From positions 125,216,712 through 125,280,711 of the forward strand of contig BTPG01000002.1 of NCBI GenBank assembly GCA_036245525.1: 64,000 bases of DNA. Reading direction: 5' to 3'. The first letter of the stretch is position 1, and the number at the start of each line of letters is the position of its first letter. Of the stretch, positions 19,955 through 29,779 are shown one piece after another. Source of the stretch: Semisulcospira habei. Taxonomy: Eukaryota > Mollusca > Gastropoda > Semisulcospiridae. Both the position numbers and the translations under genes were made by a program. The notes beneath the pieces were generated by a model, which was not told the origin of the DNA, made no database searches, and was given only the letters and a program-made list of their open reading frames with translations.

Positions 19955-20288
19955 ACGTGTGTTGCAGTGTGTACTGCAAGTCTTGAATGAAGATTAGATA
20001 TGTAAGCTGCCATCATCATCACCATGAATCTGTTATTTCGGGATAAAGCGCTCAGGCAATACGATGTCTGTTACAAGCTGTTCCATGAACATAAGAAAAC
20101 ACGAAAGGAAAACCAACACAGAGAACACCATAAACATCCCCCACCACAGAACCCCGCTGAGGCGGACCGCTGTACAAGCAATCTCCACCTCGATTCACCA
20201 CGTTGTTCAATCTTTTATCGGTGACAGTTATACACCTACGCGCAATAATTCCACAAGGTGAAGATGTACATTGGGCTTATCTCTCTAG

Positions 20289-20353
20289 GCAAGAGGCACA
20301 GATTCTCATCAGCCCCTGCGTTGCAGGGGCGCATGAGACTCTGTGCCTTTTGC
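20289..20353. repeat. Family A hairpin
   Basis: GCAAGAGGCACAGATTCTCA pairs with GCATGAGACTCTGTGCC around CCCCTGCGTTGCAGGGG. CACAG/CTGTG replaces CATAG/CTATG in both arms. Confidence 0.8.
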
Positions 20354-20639
20354 AGACCGCAGGGCACCCAGGGACTTGTACGACGTGGGTGCATTCTTTG
20401 AGTGGAAGACATTTATAAAAGAATGGGTCCTAATGAGGTCCCCCCCCCCTCCCTCCCGCCGCAAGGCAGTACACACCCCACGCAGAGCGTTATCAGAAAG
20501 AACACAACAAGAAAAGTAACGCCGTTATGGCTCACGTGTATGACTGATCCACACATGTCTGACAATAAGTAAAGGGGTTGCTTCAGCAAAAACAAAATCC
20601 ACGTTTTCTCAAAATTTCATCAGTTTCACACATCTGTAA

Positions 20640-21330
20640 AACCCCTGTGACCCCTGACCTTTGCGATGTCGACTAAATTAGTATACATAAGATCTTATGA
20701 TTAGCTACCTTTGTGCTAAATTTGATTGAAAAGTTTGCAAAAATGTTGATAATAACAATCAAAGTCTATAAAAAAATTGGCATTTTATACATATTTGTCG
20801 AAGTCTTGTGACCTTGACCTTTTCCGAGACGGCGTCTAAGTTAGTATGCATAGATAGGTCTTACCATCAGGTATCTTTGTCCCACGTTTGGGTCTGAAGT
20901 TGTGAATAGTAAGTGAGAAAAAAAAAATCTTTTGTCCAAATATGGCAACATTTTACCTATTTCCTGACCTCTGTGACCCTTGACCTTTCCGAGGGATAAC
21001 CAAATTATTATGCATAGAAAGGTCTTACCATCAGGTATCTTTGCGCCAGGTTCGGGTTTGAAGTGAATAGTATTTGAGAAAAATATAAATTATGTCAAAA
21101 TACAGCTATTTTTGGTATATTGCCTGATCCCCTGTGACTTTGACCTTTGTGAGAGGTCACTCAAATTGGTGTGCTTAGAAAGGTCTTGCCACAAAGTATC
21201 CTTGGGTCAAGTTTGAAGACTGTGGCTTGAATAGTCTCCGAGAAAATGCCAACGATAAAGTTTTTTCCACGGACGACGGACGGCGGCGGACGGACGACCA
21301 CTGGCCCTGAACATAGACTCACTTTTGCTT
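20640..21330 (+). repeat. Diverged ~150-bp tandem units with TGACCTTTGACC-like cores, ending in CGGACG run
   Basis: Four units each containing GTGAC(CC)(T)TGACCTT, then TTAGTATGCATAGA.AGGTCTTA and GAGAAAA, at roughly 20648, 20807, 20962 and 21130. The end is CACGGACGACGGACGGCGGCGGACGGACG. This layout resembles a dispersed repeat commonly seen in molluscan sequence (recollection, not searched). The cores resemble direct repeats of AGGTCA with one-base spacing. Confidence 0.7.
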
Positions 21331-21819
21331 CGCCCGTGAACCAAAAAATAAAATCTTCTACACTCCCGTTACAATCAGCACTCTTCCTCAAGAGCCACAG
21401 ATGTTCATGGACTCAAGACCCTTATAGGGATCTGCATCTTCTGCTCGCCACATTTATATGTACTCGTTATGGGAGAGATGGGAGGAGCATTTAGTGTTCC
21501 ATCGCATAAAAATTATGCGATAATTTGGGTTTGAAAGGAAGAAGTCTGTTTTTGACCAGCGTAATCGCCAATCAAATCTAAAGCTATGCCGGCATCTTGT
21601 AGACAGGGCATACTTGTAAATCTGCGCACGGCAACCCTTTATAACCCCGCGTCTGTTTGTTGCGCGTTTGGGTATGTTTGTATCGTGGTTGTCGTTGTTG
21701 TCGGGTTTTTTTGGGGGGGTTGTTTTGTTTTTTTGGTCGCAGGTAATTTCTGCACGAATCACCGCTACAAAAAGCGCTACGGACAGCCAAAAGTGAAACG
21801 TTCACGGACCAAAAATCGT
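21331..21819. other. No gene recognised
   Basis: Includes a decayed family A-like patch at 21392-21440 (AAGAGCCACAGATGTTCATG ... ATCTGCATCTTCTGC). Short frames only. Confidence 0.4.
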
Positions 21820-21886
21820 ATACATACTGAGAAGCAAAAGAAATGTGACATTTATCGGATCATTTCTTTTGCTCCTCAGTACACAA
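21820..21886. repeat. Family Q palindrome, copy 3 (short)
   Basis: TACTGAGAAGCAAAAGAAAT ... TTTCTTTTGCTCCTCAGTA. The central part present in copies 1 and 2 is reduced. Confidence 0.7.
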
Positions 21887-21999
21887 TCTGGACCTCCTTG
21901 CAGGTGGCTTCAGCAGATGTTAGAATCAGTGAAATGAGGTTGGTAGTGTCCCTTGAACCCGAGACCAGCACAAGCAGTATATAGAGAGTCTCTTGCTTG

Positions 22000-22364
22000 C
22001 GGATCGCACAGACAACTTCAGCATGGGTCGTCGTCCTAACTGTCGTACAGACAACTTCAGCATGGGTCGTCGTCCTAACTGTCGTACAGACAACTTCAGC
22101 ATGGGTCGTCGTCCTAACTGTCGTACAGACAACTTCAGCATGGGTCGTCGTCCTAACTGTCGTACAGACAACTTCAGCATGGGTCGTCGTCCTAACTGTC
22201 GTACAGACAACTTCAGCATGGGTCGTCGTCCTAACTGTCGTACAGACAGCTTCAGAATGGGTCGTCGTCCTAACTGTCGTACAGACAACTTCAGCATGGG
22301 TCGTCGTCCTAACTGTCGTACAGACAACTTCAGCATGGGTCGTCGTCCTAACTGTCGTACAGAG
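22000..22364 (+). repeat. 39-bp tandem array
   Basis: Nine near-identical 39-bp units (ACAGACAACTTCAGCATGGG, then TCGTCGTCCTAACTGTCGT). Only one unit (near 22245) carries changes. Very low divergence suggests recent expansion. Open frames on three readings are a by-product of the period. Confidence 0.9.
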
Positions 22365-22370
22365 GACTTA

Positions 22371-22410
22371 TTAACTCATTCGAGACTGCGGCACGTCTTG
22401 AATGAGTTAA
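22371..22410. mobile_element. 40-bp TTAA-ended mini palindrome
   Basis: TTAACTCATTCGAGAC, 8 bases, GTCTTGAATGAGTTAA. The ends are those of family C MITEs, but no interior remains. Its right TTAA is also the left TTAA of the next element. Confidence 0.75.
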
Positions 22411-22602
22411 CCCCTTCGCTGCCGAGAAAAAGCTAACGCGATCCAACTGCAAAAGACAATGATCCTCGTGGCCCTGCGACTGCGGGGGCTCTTGCTGTGA
22501 CCTATTTGTAGTCATCTACCTTGGATGGTTGCGGCGTTTGGTCGTGGGCCGAACAAATATTTCAGAAGCAAAATACGCGTCTAGTGGCAGGGAAGGGGCT
22601 AA
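22407..22602. mobile_element. Family A TTAA MITE, decayed hairpin
   Basis: TTAACCCCTTCGCTGCCGAG at left; GTGGCAGGGAAGGGGCTAA at right (TTAA changed to CTAA). The internal hairpin (22448-22496) is shortened. Confidence 0.75.
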
Positions 22603-22900
22603 ACTGGAGGTGCCGTGAATTAATCAGCTGGGAAAAACGTGGACAACCTGTGACCCTGCGACAAAACTGAACGACAAAAGATGGTATGAGGCCCGCCTAC
22701 GCGTAAAAATATAAATATCTGATGTTCACCCGTACTGGAATGACAGCGATGTAGAAAGGTGTATTTTCGTACCTATTTTCTCCGCACCCCGCTCTAAATG
22801 ATGGCTTATTGTTCCAACAGACAGGCTCGGCCTCAATTCGCTGATCTCAATCCGATCCTCGTCTTTCTACAACACCCCTAATGCAAAGACGCTCTGAACT

Positions 22901-22970
22901 GCAAGAGGCATAGGTTTCCCCCCCCCCCCCCCCAACTGCGGGGGGCTCATGAGGATCTACGCGTCTTGGC
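22901..22970. repeat. Family A hairpin with poly-C expansion
   Basis: Arms GCAAGAGGCATAG and CTACGCGTCTTGGC are recognisable. The left C-rich part has become a run of about 16 C at 22918-22933 while the right arm keeps GGGGGG. Confidence 0.7.
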
Positions 22971-23190
22971 GGACTGATTTACCTCTGTGTTCCTCAAGCT
23001 CTGGGGGTTATGGGCCATTAAACAAGTGTACGACGGTAACAAAAAACAAACAAACAAACAAACAAACAAGTTTGCTAAATGGTCTGTTGAAACCGCTGTC
23101 AGTCCAAGCACGTGTGTCCCAACTATCTGTCGCACGCCAAATCCGAAACCCTTCGTTTGACAAACAGCTGAAGCCGATCAGTAGTCCTCA

Positions 23191-23249
23191 GCAAGAGGCC
23201 CAAAGCGGCCCTGCGAATGCAGGGGCGCATGTAAATCTATGTCTCTTGC
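23191..23249. repeat. Family A hairpin, diverged
   Basis: GCAAGAGGCCCAAAGCGGCC against GGGGCGCATGTAAATCTATG; only base and apex pair. Confidence 0.6.
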
Positions 23250-23388
23250 ATATTGGTGGTGCCGGACAAGAGATCGTCTATTTATCAAGACCTTCGCTGT
23301 CTCTGTCTCACTTCCGACGCCAAAGGTCCGCAAGTTTGGAACAAGTCCGCAAAAGGAGCCACAGTAATGTTGGTCTTTACAACGCAGA

Positions 23389-23513
23389 TTTAAAGGCGCA
23401 GCAACCGACAGTCGTCAATCGGGTACACACGCAGCGCAGGCAGCTAGATGCTTTCACGCAGCTAGGCATCAAATGCTAGCGCGCGGTTTATATGCGCCGA
23501 CTGTGCCTTTAAA
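23389..23513. mobile_element. 125-bp MITE with TIR TTTAAAGGCRCAG
   Basis: TTTAAAGGCGCAG at 23389-23401 and CTGTGCCTTTAAA at 23501-23513. The interior is unrelated to the hairpin families. The TIR could include a TTAA target. Confidence 0.65.
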
Positions 23514-23516
23514 CTT

Positions 23517-23728
23517 TTAATTGCCGTCATAAAGTAAACGCGATCCAGCTTGCAAGATACATAGATCCTCATAAGCCTCCGCAGTCGCGGGGGCTCATGA
23601 GGATCTATGCCTCTTGCTGAAACCGTTTTGACTGAATCCATGTTCGCGGACGTCTGTGGCTCTCTGGCCTAGAATTCACGGAGATCGCAAAAAACACTAT
23701 CTGCGTCAACTGGCATTGAAGGTGTTAA
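23517..23728. mobile_element. Family A TTAA MITE
   Basis: TTAATTGCCGTC at left and CTGGCATTGAAGGTGTTAA at right, with the hairpin at 23552-23617. The left CCC has eroded. Confidence 0.65.
23552..23617. repeat. Family A hairpin
   Basis: Apex CCTCCGCAGTCGCGGGGG; strong pairing through CATAGATCCTC and GAGGATCTATG. Confidence 0.8.
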
Positions 23729-24082
23729 AAAATCAGTACATAAGAAATAAAATTGTCCGACGACTGCTGAATGCATAACATGGGTAACACACTGGTAACG
23801 AAAATGGGGGCAACTTCTTGCCAGCAAGCGGCATTCCGGGCTGGCTGCATCCTGCTACATGTTCAAACTCCGACCCACTTCTTATTGAGGGCTAATAATA
23901 TCTACTCGCTCTGGAAGGGAAAGAGATAAAGAGGCCATACTTCACAGTAGTGACAGCTAGGTCTCATCACACGGCGAGCAATAACAGCCCCTCGCCAACA
24001 GTCTGATGTCGGCCGGAAAATGTATCTGATCCAACCGCCAATTTCTTTACCGACGCCATCCCCACCATCCACCAGGCCCATC
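23729..24082. other. No gene recognised
   Basis: Nothing recognised on either strand. Confidence 0.35.
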
Positions 24083-24150
24083 TGCAAGAGGCGCAGATTC
24101 TCATGAGCCCCTGCGGCCGCAGGGGCTCATGAGAATCTACGCTCTCTTGC
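24083..24150. repeat. Family A hairpin with several paired substitutions
   Basis: GATTCTCATGAGCCCCTGC pairs with GCAGGGGCTCATGAGAATC exactly; both arms differ from the reference in the same three places (T:A for C:G). Confidence 0.85.
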
Positions 24151-24290
24151 CGATGTACAGCCTGGCTCCATGTTCATCTTCAAGCTTAGGAGACGAGCCG
24201 AGTCTGATCTGGGCCGTTTCCGTACCACGTCCTCCCGATAGCCTTTCACCGTTGCGGCAAAAGCAGATGTTTTGGCGTGCCATAAAACTG

Positions 24291-24385
24291 TTCCCGGTGC
24301 GAGCAAGAGGTCCCGGGGCCGACGTCCGGCCGCACCCAGCCTAGCGACCGAAGTCGGCACGATGATCTTTTGTGCACGCAGTGGG
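24291..24385. mobile_element. Family B palindrome, diverged
   Basis: GGGGCCGACGTCCGGCCGC against GCGACCGAAGTCGGCAC, then TTTTGTGCACGCAGTGGG as the family end. Confidence 0.55.
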
Positions 24386-24415
24386 TTTCGCATTGAACTC
24401 GGCGCTGGGGCCAAA

Positions 24416-24442
24416 GCCCCCCCCCCCCCCCCCCCCCCCCCC
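24416..24442 (+). repeat. Poly-C run
   Basis: About 26 C in a row; length likely variable. Confidence 0.9.
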
Positions 24443-24529
24443 AGTGACTTCCTCCCTCAAGAAAACAAACCAACAGACTGACTTCTTGTAAACATCAAAA
24501 TAGAATAAACGTTTCGGGGCTAACGACTT

Positions 24530-24690
24530 CCGTCCACCACTGACGAAGGTGATTTCAAAGACGGGGCGCCGAAAATTGTCTGAACAAATTCTGACCCTAG
24601 ATGGGTTCGAACCCACGACTTTCAAACGAGATTCGAACGCTGTAGATAACACGTCAGCTGCCCAGTTCCCTCAGGTACCAGTGGGGCATA
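24530..24690 (-). mobile_element. Possible second tRNA-derived SINE fragment
   Basis: On the minus strand GTGGGTTCGAACCCA (24606-24620) is a perfect B-box-like palindrome and is preceded by sequence with CAGCTGACGTGTTA. No convincing A box, so this may instead be a decayed tRNA-like insert. Confidence 0.4.
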
Positions 24691-24716
24691 TATCAATTGG
24701 CTATACTCGTACAGGC

Positions 24717-24783
24717 GTACCAATGCGCAAAAGGCCAAAGGCGGCCGACGTCGGCCCGATGGCCTTTTGCGCATTGGGGTACC
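24717..24783. mobile_element. Family B palindrome, short
   Basis: GTACCAATGCGCAAAAGGCC and GGCCTTTTGCGCATTGGGG enclose GGCGGCCGACGTCGGCCCG. Only the outer and inner parts remain. The T:A pair in CCAATGCGC/GCGCATTGG is changed in both arms. Confidence 0.75.
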
Positions 24784-24879
24784 CCTTCAAGCTCAAGACG
24801 CTCATTTATATAAAGTTTTGCATCCTGCATATAGGCCAATTGAATGAACAGATGTAAGATGAAGGCGCAACTGTCAGGG

Positions 24880-24990
24880 GTCAGTTGCATGAGTGAGCTT
24901 ATCCTGTGCCAGCCACAAAGCAAGGCGGACCGCTATAGCGAAGCACCTTGCTTAGTGGCTGGCGCATGACTAAGCTCTCTCATGCAGCTG
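24880..24990. repeat. Family H palindrome, copy 1
   Basis: AGTTGCATGAGTGAGCTTA ... GCCAGCCACAAAGCAAGG pairs with CCTTGCTTAGTGGCTGGC ... TCTCATGCAGCTG. Confidence 0.75.
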
Positions 24991-25063
24991 CCCTCCTGCT
25001 GGCCTAACTCCAGCAAGCCGTGAAGAATCTCGTAATCACATGCAGTTTAGCAGGTAGCTACAC

Positions 25064-25281
25064 ATAACTCCTTGTACCCCAAGACCGATGAATCCACAAA
25101 TAGTTTGCCGCTGTCCTCTGAAGACTGCATTGCAGTGCAGGAGACAGATCGACCATGATAGTTCAAGGGTGATGCCAGAATAGCTTGGCGCCCATAGGCG
25201 CCAAGCTATTCTGGCATCACCCTTGAACTGTCATGGTCGATCCATATCTTGCTGTGGTGTGTTTGGGGTAGAATGAGATAA
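25064..25281. mobile_element. Family C MITE (GTGATGCC subfamily), opposite orientation
   Basis: Left ATAACTCCTTGTACCCC and right GGGGTAGAATGAGATAAG. The GCACTGCAATGCAG shoulder is on the left here, so the element is flipped relative to 6831-7045. Both TTAAs are mutated. Confidence 0.75.
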
Positions 25282-25506
25282 GGTAGCCTTAGCACATGCC
25301 GGAAGCGCCGCGCCGACCGATTTCGGCCCCAGCACGACATGCTTCCTGGGATGACGTACGCTCTCCACCTCCTCTCTCATAGGACTCAGGGGAGTCTACG
25401 ACTGCAACGGAATTCGCTGACGGACTTCTCCTCCCCTGATGCCTGTTTTCTTTGCCGTACCTCCCGGAGACGGGTTCCAATCCAAACTGACATTTGTTAG
25501 CCAATA

Positions 25507-25613
25507 CCCCAGTGAGCACATGATCCTCGGTCCGACGTCAGGCCGCAGCTAGCCCGCGCACGGATGTGCGCGTGCCATCTGCGGCCGAAGTCGGCCCGAG
25601 GACTTGCGCAATG
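25507..25613. mobile_element. Family B palindrome
   Basis: CCCAGTGAGCACATGATCC shoulder; arms GGCCGCAGCTAGCCCGCGCA and TGCGCGTGCCATCTGCGGCC; end GGACTTGCGCAATG. Confidence 0.65.
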
Positions 25614-25919
25614 ATACCGCCTTCTGTTATAACGAGCTTGTAACGGGCGGCGCTGTGAAGCCATAGGCTGGGGCGTCCACGGGTAATCCTCTTTCGTCGC
25701 GCGCCAAAAATACGTATTGAGGTGGAGGCTGCTTTCATGGTATGTTACGCATGGCCCCCCCACACTAGGTACTTTCATCGTCCAGGGAGGTAACCAGTTT
25801 GGTATTGACAGGCTGCACTGATGTTTGAGTTTGAAGTTGCCAGTACCGTTGTGATAAAAATGCATAATGTCGCTGCCGACACTAGCCCTACTTATGCAGT
25901 ATCGCGAGTAACTGACAAT
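25614..25919. other. No gene recognised
   Basis: Nothing recognised. Confidence 0.35.
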
Positions 25920-25930
25920 AACTGACAATG

Positions 25931-26890
25931 CTACAGGCAAGCAACCCGCTTTAAACCCACAGCTCTGTACACGCTGATCTTGGTGCCTGTTTTCAGCTGT
26001 TGATTGTGCCACACCCGCTTAAAAAGTCGCCCGAAAGCACCGTTCGCTTTTGCCAGCCTGCTGTCAAGCTCCTTGTCCAGCTTGGCGTCCGACGTGATAA
26101 TGCAGCCAAGGTAAGTAAACTGGTGCACTGACTTTAGTTCAGACTCGCCGATGGTGATGTGAGGAGGGCGATACACTGTCTTGGGTGCCGGCTGATGGAG
26201 GACCTCTGTCTTTTTCAGACTGACCTCGAGTCCAAAGAGCTGGGCAGCGTCTGCGAAGCAGGACGTGATGCGCTGCAGGGCTCTCTCTGTGTGTGCAATG
26301 AGGGCAGCATCATCAGCAAAAAGCAGCTCACGGATCAGTTGGTCTAGGGTTTTTGTGTGGGCCTGCAGTCGTCTGAGGTTGAACAGGCTGCCATCGAGAC
26401 GATACCTGATGTACACTGCATCGTCATCATCGAGGTCCACTGTGGCCTGCTTCAACATCATGCTAAAAAAGATGGTGAAGAGGGTCGGTGCCAGCACGCA
26501 GCCCTGCTTTACGCCGTTGAGAATGGGGAATGGTTCTGAGAGGTCATTGTTGAGTCTGACCTGGCCTTGCTGGTCCTCGTGTAGCTGGACAATCATGTTG
26601 AGGAACTTTGGGGGACAGCCAAGTCGCTCCAGGATCTGCCACATGCCTTGCCTGCTCACAGTGTCGAACGCTTTTGTTAGGTCGACAAACGTTACGTACA
26701 GCCCTTTGTTCTGCTCGCGGCACTTCTCCTGTAGCTGTCTCAGCACAAAGACCATATCGGTGGTGCTCCTGTTTGCTCTGAAGCCACACTGGCCCTCTGG
26801 GAGTTGGTCTTCAGCGATGGCAGGTACCAGCCGATTCAGGAGCAGCCTTGCAAGGATTTTCCCAGCAATGGACAGCACTGGGAATTACAC
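25931..26890 (-). pseudogene. LINE reverse transcriptase fragment (clade unsure)
   Basis: A 315-codon open frame on the minus strand holding the central reverse transcriptase. LLSIAGKILAR-like start (the leading residues are lost), QCGFRANRSTTDMVFVLRQL (fingers), FVDLTKAFD (motif A, residues 64-72), GVKQGCVLAPTLF (motif B, 122-134), FADD (motif C, 187-190) and FTYLGC are all present. It ends abruptly after ISVYRAV, where family members continue to a C-terminal domain, and there is no endonuclease. Both ends are therefore truncated; no tail or TSD found. All catalytic aspartates are kept and the frame is open, so the copy is fairly young. Related to endonuclease-bearing LINEs common in molluscs and other marine animals. 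Confidence 0.8.
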
Positions 26891-27045
26891 TGCTGTCCAT
26901 TGCTGTCCATCATCCAGTCTATCAGATAATGAAAAGCACAATCATTAGTCCCCCACACAGACCATTAGCTGATTAGCTAACAGTTAAATTTACCACTGAA
27001 AGTCAATACCTGTAAAAAGTTGTCTCAAAGAAGTAATATTATAAT

Positions 27046-27420
27046 AATAATAATGTTTCGGCGAATCGGCTCAAAGCGCCGCGAACTGCACCCAACACGC
27101 ACGCTCACGTGACACACGCATTCACTCTGACGACAAAAATAGTACAAGACAAACACAGGACATTCACGTTGTGCAAAGGGTCAGCTCAGCTACTGAGTTT
27201 TCAGAAATTTTGATCGCTTGTATTTGAAATTTATAAAGTGGCCTGAAACCGGTACCAAAGTGGAGGGGGAGGAAGAACCGGAGAAAGAACCCCCGGCGGT
27301 CCGCCCGAATTAACGGTGACACTTACTAGAAGAGAAAAATCCGACGCCGGAACCAGGTATCGAACCTCGCACCTTTAGCATTGGTGGCAGGCGCCTTAAC
27401 CACTGCGCCACGGACCACCC
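27046..27420 (-). mobile_element. tRNA-derived SINE T, copy 2
   Basis: Same orientation as copy 1. A box at 27400-27410, B box GGTTCGATACC at 27356-27366 (closer to canonical than copy 1), tail of ATT repeats at 27041-27052. A short unique stretch separates it from SINE-like G. Confidence 0.85.
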
Positions 27421-27442
27421 CGTACACACACATTTAAGCATT

Positions 27443-27855
27443 CAAGTATCAAATTGATTGATTGATTGTACATTGCTTAACGTCCCGACAGCAACAAGGC
27501 TTTCTCAGGACGTGCCTGCACTGCTTGTGAAAAAATAAAAAAGAAACAGAACATTGAATGTATGTCGCCAGCCGGTCAAATACGTTAAATAAACCTAACA
27601 CATGGGCCTAAATAAAGCTAAGACCATTTAGCAACACACATCCAATATCAAGAGCTACAGGCAGTGCAGACAGTAGGGAGAGTTTTAAAAAGGCAAATAC
27701 AGGTGAATGGACAAAGGGTAGACAGAAACACATGCCCCAGAATAGAGAGAAAAACCCACCCTGTGGGGCTGACCAGGGTGACCCTGGGAACTAAAAAATA
27801 CCTAACCCCACCCAAGTCCCCCAGGGCAGACCCGGGTGGGGTTCCAAGTATCAAA
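27443..27855 (-). mobile_element. SINE-like G, copy 2, with 11-bp TSD
   Basis: CAAGTATCAAA at 27443-27453 and 27845-27855. The element (27454-27844) has the (GATT)n end, the GACAGCAACAAGGC word and the CCCGGGTGGGG end. No A or B box seen in this family, so the promoter type is unknown. Confidence 0.9.
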
Positions 27856-28083
27856 GTATGTCACACATTTGACATTTGAGCACATACATACTTGACCAAC
27901 TAATGCACACCTGTACACAAAAATTGACGGCAAAATGAAAAAATAGTAAAGTAATTTTTAAAAAATTAATATGACAAACGAAATAGAGCGGAGAATAAGA
28001 TTGGTAACAAGCGATACAATCTGAGTAAATGCTCGTGAACCCTAGATGCAAAGTCCATTTCAATTGAGTTTCACGCTTGGCAG

Positions 28084-28641
28084 TCACCTTTTTGGTCTGA
28101 ATTGAGTTTGGCATGGCGTGATCGTGACTGGCGATTCAAAACTGCATCCTCTTTTGCTGGTCTTGGGAAAGAGGCAGCTAGGGATGGAGGGCACTGCACA
28201 GGTTTTGTCAGGTCTAGTTGAAGTTGAAGCAGTACTAGTAGGCCTACTACTAGTAACTTGAGTCACTGTTGCTGTTGTTGAGGTGCTTGCTGCAAAGGCA
28301 CGCGGACTTTGGATCGTTGGAACAGAGCCAGGCTTTAATGTCCGTATTGTTTTCATCCCAAAGCTCCGCATTAAAGTGGCACTTGGAGGGTAGCAGTCTT
28401 CAGCGAAGTGTTTTGCGCAAATTGTTGACGACGCAGTTGGTGTCCCGTACTTCGGACCGAAGTTTACACGCTTTTCCTGCACGAATCTCACCCACTTATT
28501 TCGCACGTCTTCGGTTTTTGGAAACCTATGCAATGTTAACCCATCCGCTTGTTTGTTTGTACAACCTCCAACGGCACAATATAGGCCACTGCTCTTCGTT
28601 TTCCTGCATTTTGGTAGAGAAGGGGCACTATCAGACTCCAT
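28084..28641 (-). CDS. THAP-domain protein, probable first exon
   Basis: 185 residues from the first good ATG (A at -3, G at +4). An upstream in-frame extension begins with GTG, so I reject it. The THAP zinc finger is clear: C22-X4-C27 then X47 then C75-X2-H78, with HRFPK at 38-42, W50 and a proline-containing SVPT after LKPG (106-110). THAP domains bind DNA sequence-specifically and occur in host transcription regulators and in P-element-type transposases. After the domain comes a Ser/Thr-rich tail (116-146). The frame ends in AGG-TGA, where AAAAG then GTGACT could be a splice donor, so the stop may be intronic and the protein longer. No transposase domain is seen downstream on this strand. 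It is the only host-like coding sequence in the window. Confidence 0.75.
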   Translation of the reverse strand: MESDSAPSLPKCRKTKSSGLYCAVGGCTNKQADGLTLHRFPKTEDVRNKWVRFVQEKRVNFGPKYGTPTASSTICAKHFAEDCYPPSATLMRSFGMKTIRTLKPGSVPTIQSPRAFAASTSTTATVTQVTSSRPTSTASTSTRPDKTCAVPSIPSCLFPKTSKRGCSFESPVTITPCQTQFRPKR

Positions 28642-28960
28642 ATTGTCTACAGCAGTTGACGTCACGAGCCATGTGGTCACGTGAGCGGGCTTTTCGAAGG
28701 TGCAAAAGTTTATTCGAAGTAGATTTTATTCAATATTAAAAAAAGGCAGTATTTTTCGGAAAAAAAGTTGTTCGGCATGTGACTTCTTTTATTATGTAGA
28801 TATTTTGTGCTCAGTTTTATGTTTCAATGATGTTGCAAAACAACCGAATGATCTATCTAGTAGCCGCATCAGGTCTTGTCTATATGCGCTGGAAAGGGAG
28901 ATCTGGCTTCATTGAAAGTTCAGATTTCCTAGGTAAAATACATAATATATTCGGCGCGGT
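28642..28960. other. Upstream of THAP exon; no core promoter recognised
   Basis: Contains CACGTGACC (28676-28684, minus reading) close to the start codon and a GTGACGTCA-like CRE-type site (28657-28665). These are short motifs and may be chance. Confidence 0.3.
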
Positions 28961-29066
28961 TTAACCCTTCGGATGTCAGTAGGTCTTTTGGTCGAGGTCA
29001 GTGATTACTGACGTAATACTGACGTAATCACCTCGACCAAAAGAACTACCGACAGCCAAACGGTTC
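28961..29066. mobile_element. Family D TTAA MITE, divergent stem
   Basis: TTAACCCTTCGGATGTCAG at left. GGTCTTTTGGTCGAGGT pairs with ACCTCGACCAAAAGAAC; the centre has GATTACTGACGTAATACTGACGTAATC. Right end CCAAACGGTTCG has lost TTAA. Confidence 0.7.
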
Positions 29067-29694
29067 GCACACTTGATCGGTTATGAGAGATCCGCAGTAA
29101 ACCAGACCAAGAGCGATATCGAAATGAACTCTGGGGGGACTTCTAATGGATGGGATGGTGCGCGTATGGATCTTTCCGAGCGCAGATATTCCATCTTGAG
29201 CAATCTGAAATGAACTGCAAGTACTGAGTTCAGTAATACTTTCATAAAGTAGCATGTAAGATTAAAAACAGCAAAACTGGTTGAAGTGAGTTGCGTCACA
29301 ACAATACAGATCAAATAGTTATCACGAACTCCTTTGACGGAGACCATTTACGTCAGACCCTTCGCGGTGATTTTTGTACGAATTCATACCGGCGCCTGCG
29401 CCAGTTCCAATACGTAATCACACCCCTTTTGCAGATTTTTGTAACGTGATGGAGGGTTCTAACACGTGATATGCCCCCATACGTACGTGATGTGCAACCC
29501 TGATGGCGTATTTCCATCCAAACCTTCATCCTGAATCGTGGCAGGGCCGACTGCATTAGAAGGGAACATGCATTTCGATTTTCTAGGAGACAAAGAGCCA
29601 TTTGTATTTCACTCTTCCCCGTCCCCTCTCATCGCTAACACACCTTGTACATTCAACTCACGTGCAAGCTTCCGAAAATAAAATGATAGCAAAT
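29067..29694. other. No gene recognised
   Basis: Frames of 69-88 codons on the minus strand without motifs. No repeat family seen. Confidence 0.4.
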
Positions 29695-29695
29695 G

Positions 29696-29779
29696 GGTGC
29701 TGCCACACTGGTTGCCTCCCTCGATTCGCGACGCGCATGCGCGTCGCGGATCGAGGGATGCAACCAGTGTGGAGGCACC
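29696..29779. repeat. 84-bp near-perfect palindrome
   Basis: GGTGCTGCCACACTGGTTGC ... CGATTCGCGACGCGCATGCG closes on itself with no real loop (GCATGC centre). Single mismatches only. No relative in the window. Confidence 0.85.

Noticed and set aside
27648..27854. Recurring minus-strand frame with LGGVRYFLVPRVTLVSPTGW
   Set aside because: It is the translated body of the SINE-like G family and recurs in most copies. Indels break the frame differently in different copies, so selection for protein is unlikely.
28657..28684. CACGTG and GTGACGTCA sites as THAP promoter elements
   Set aside because: Too short to separate from chance without conservation or expression data; only mentioned in the interval note.
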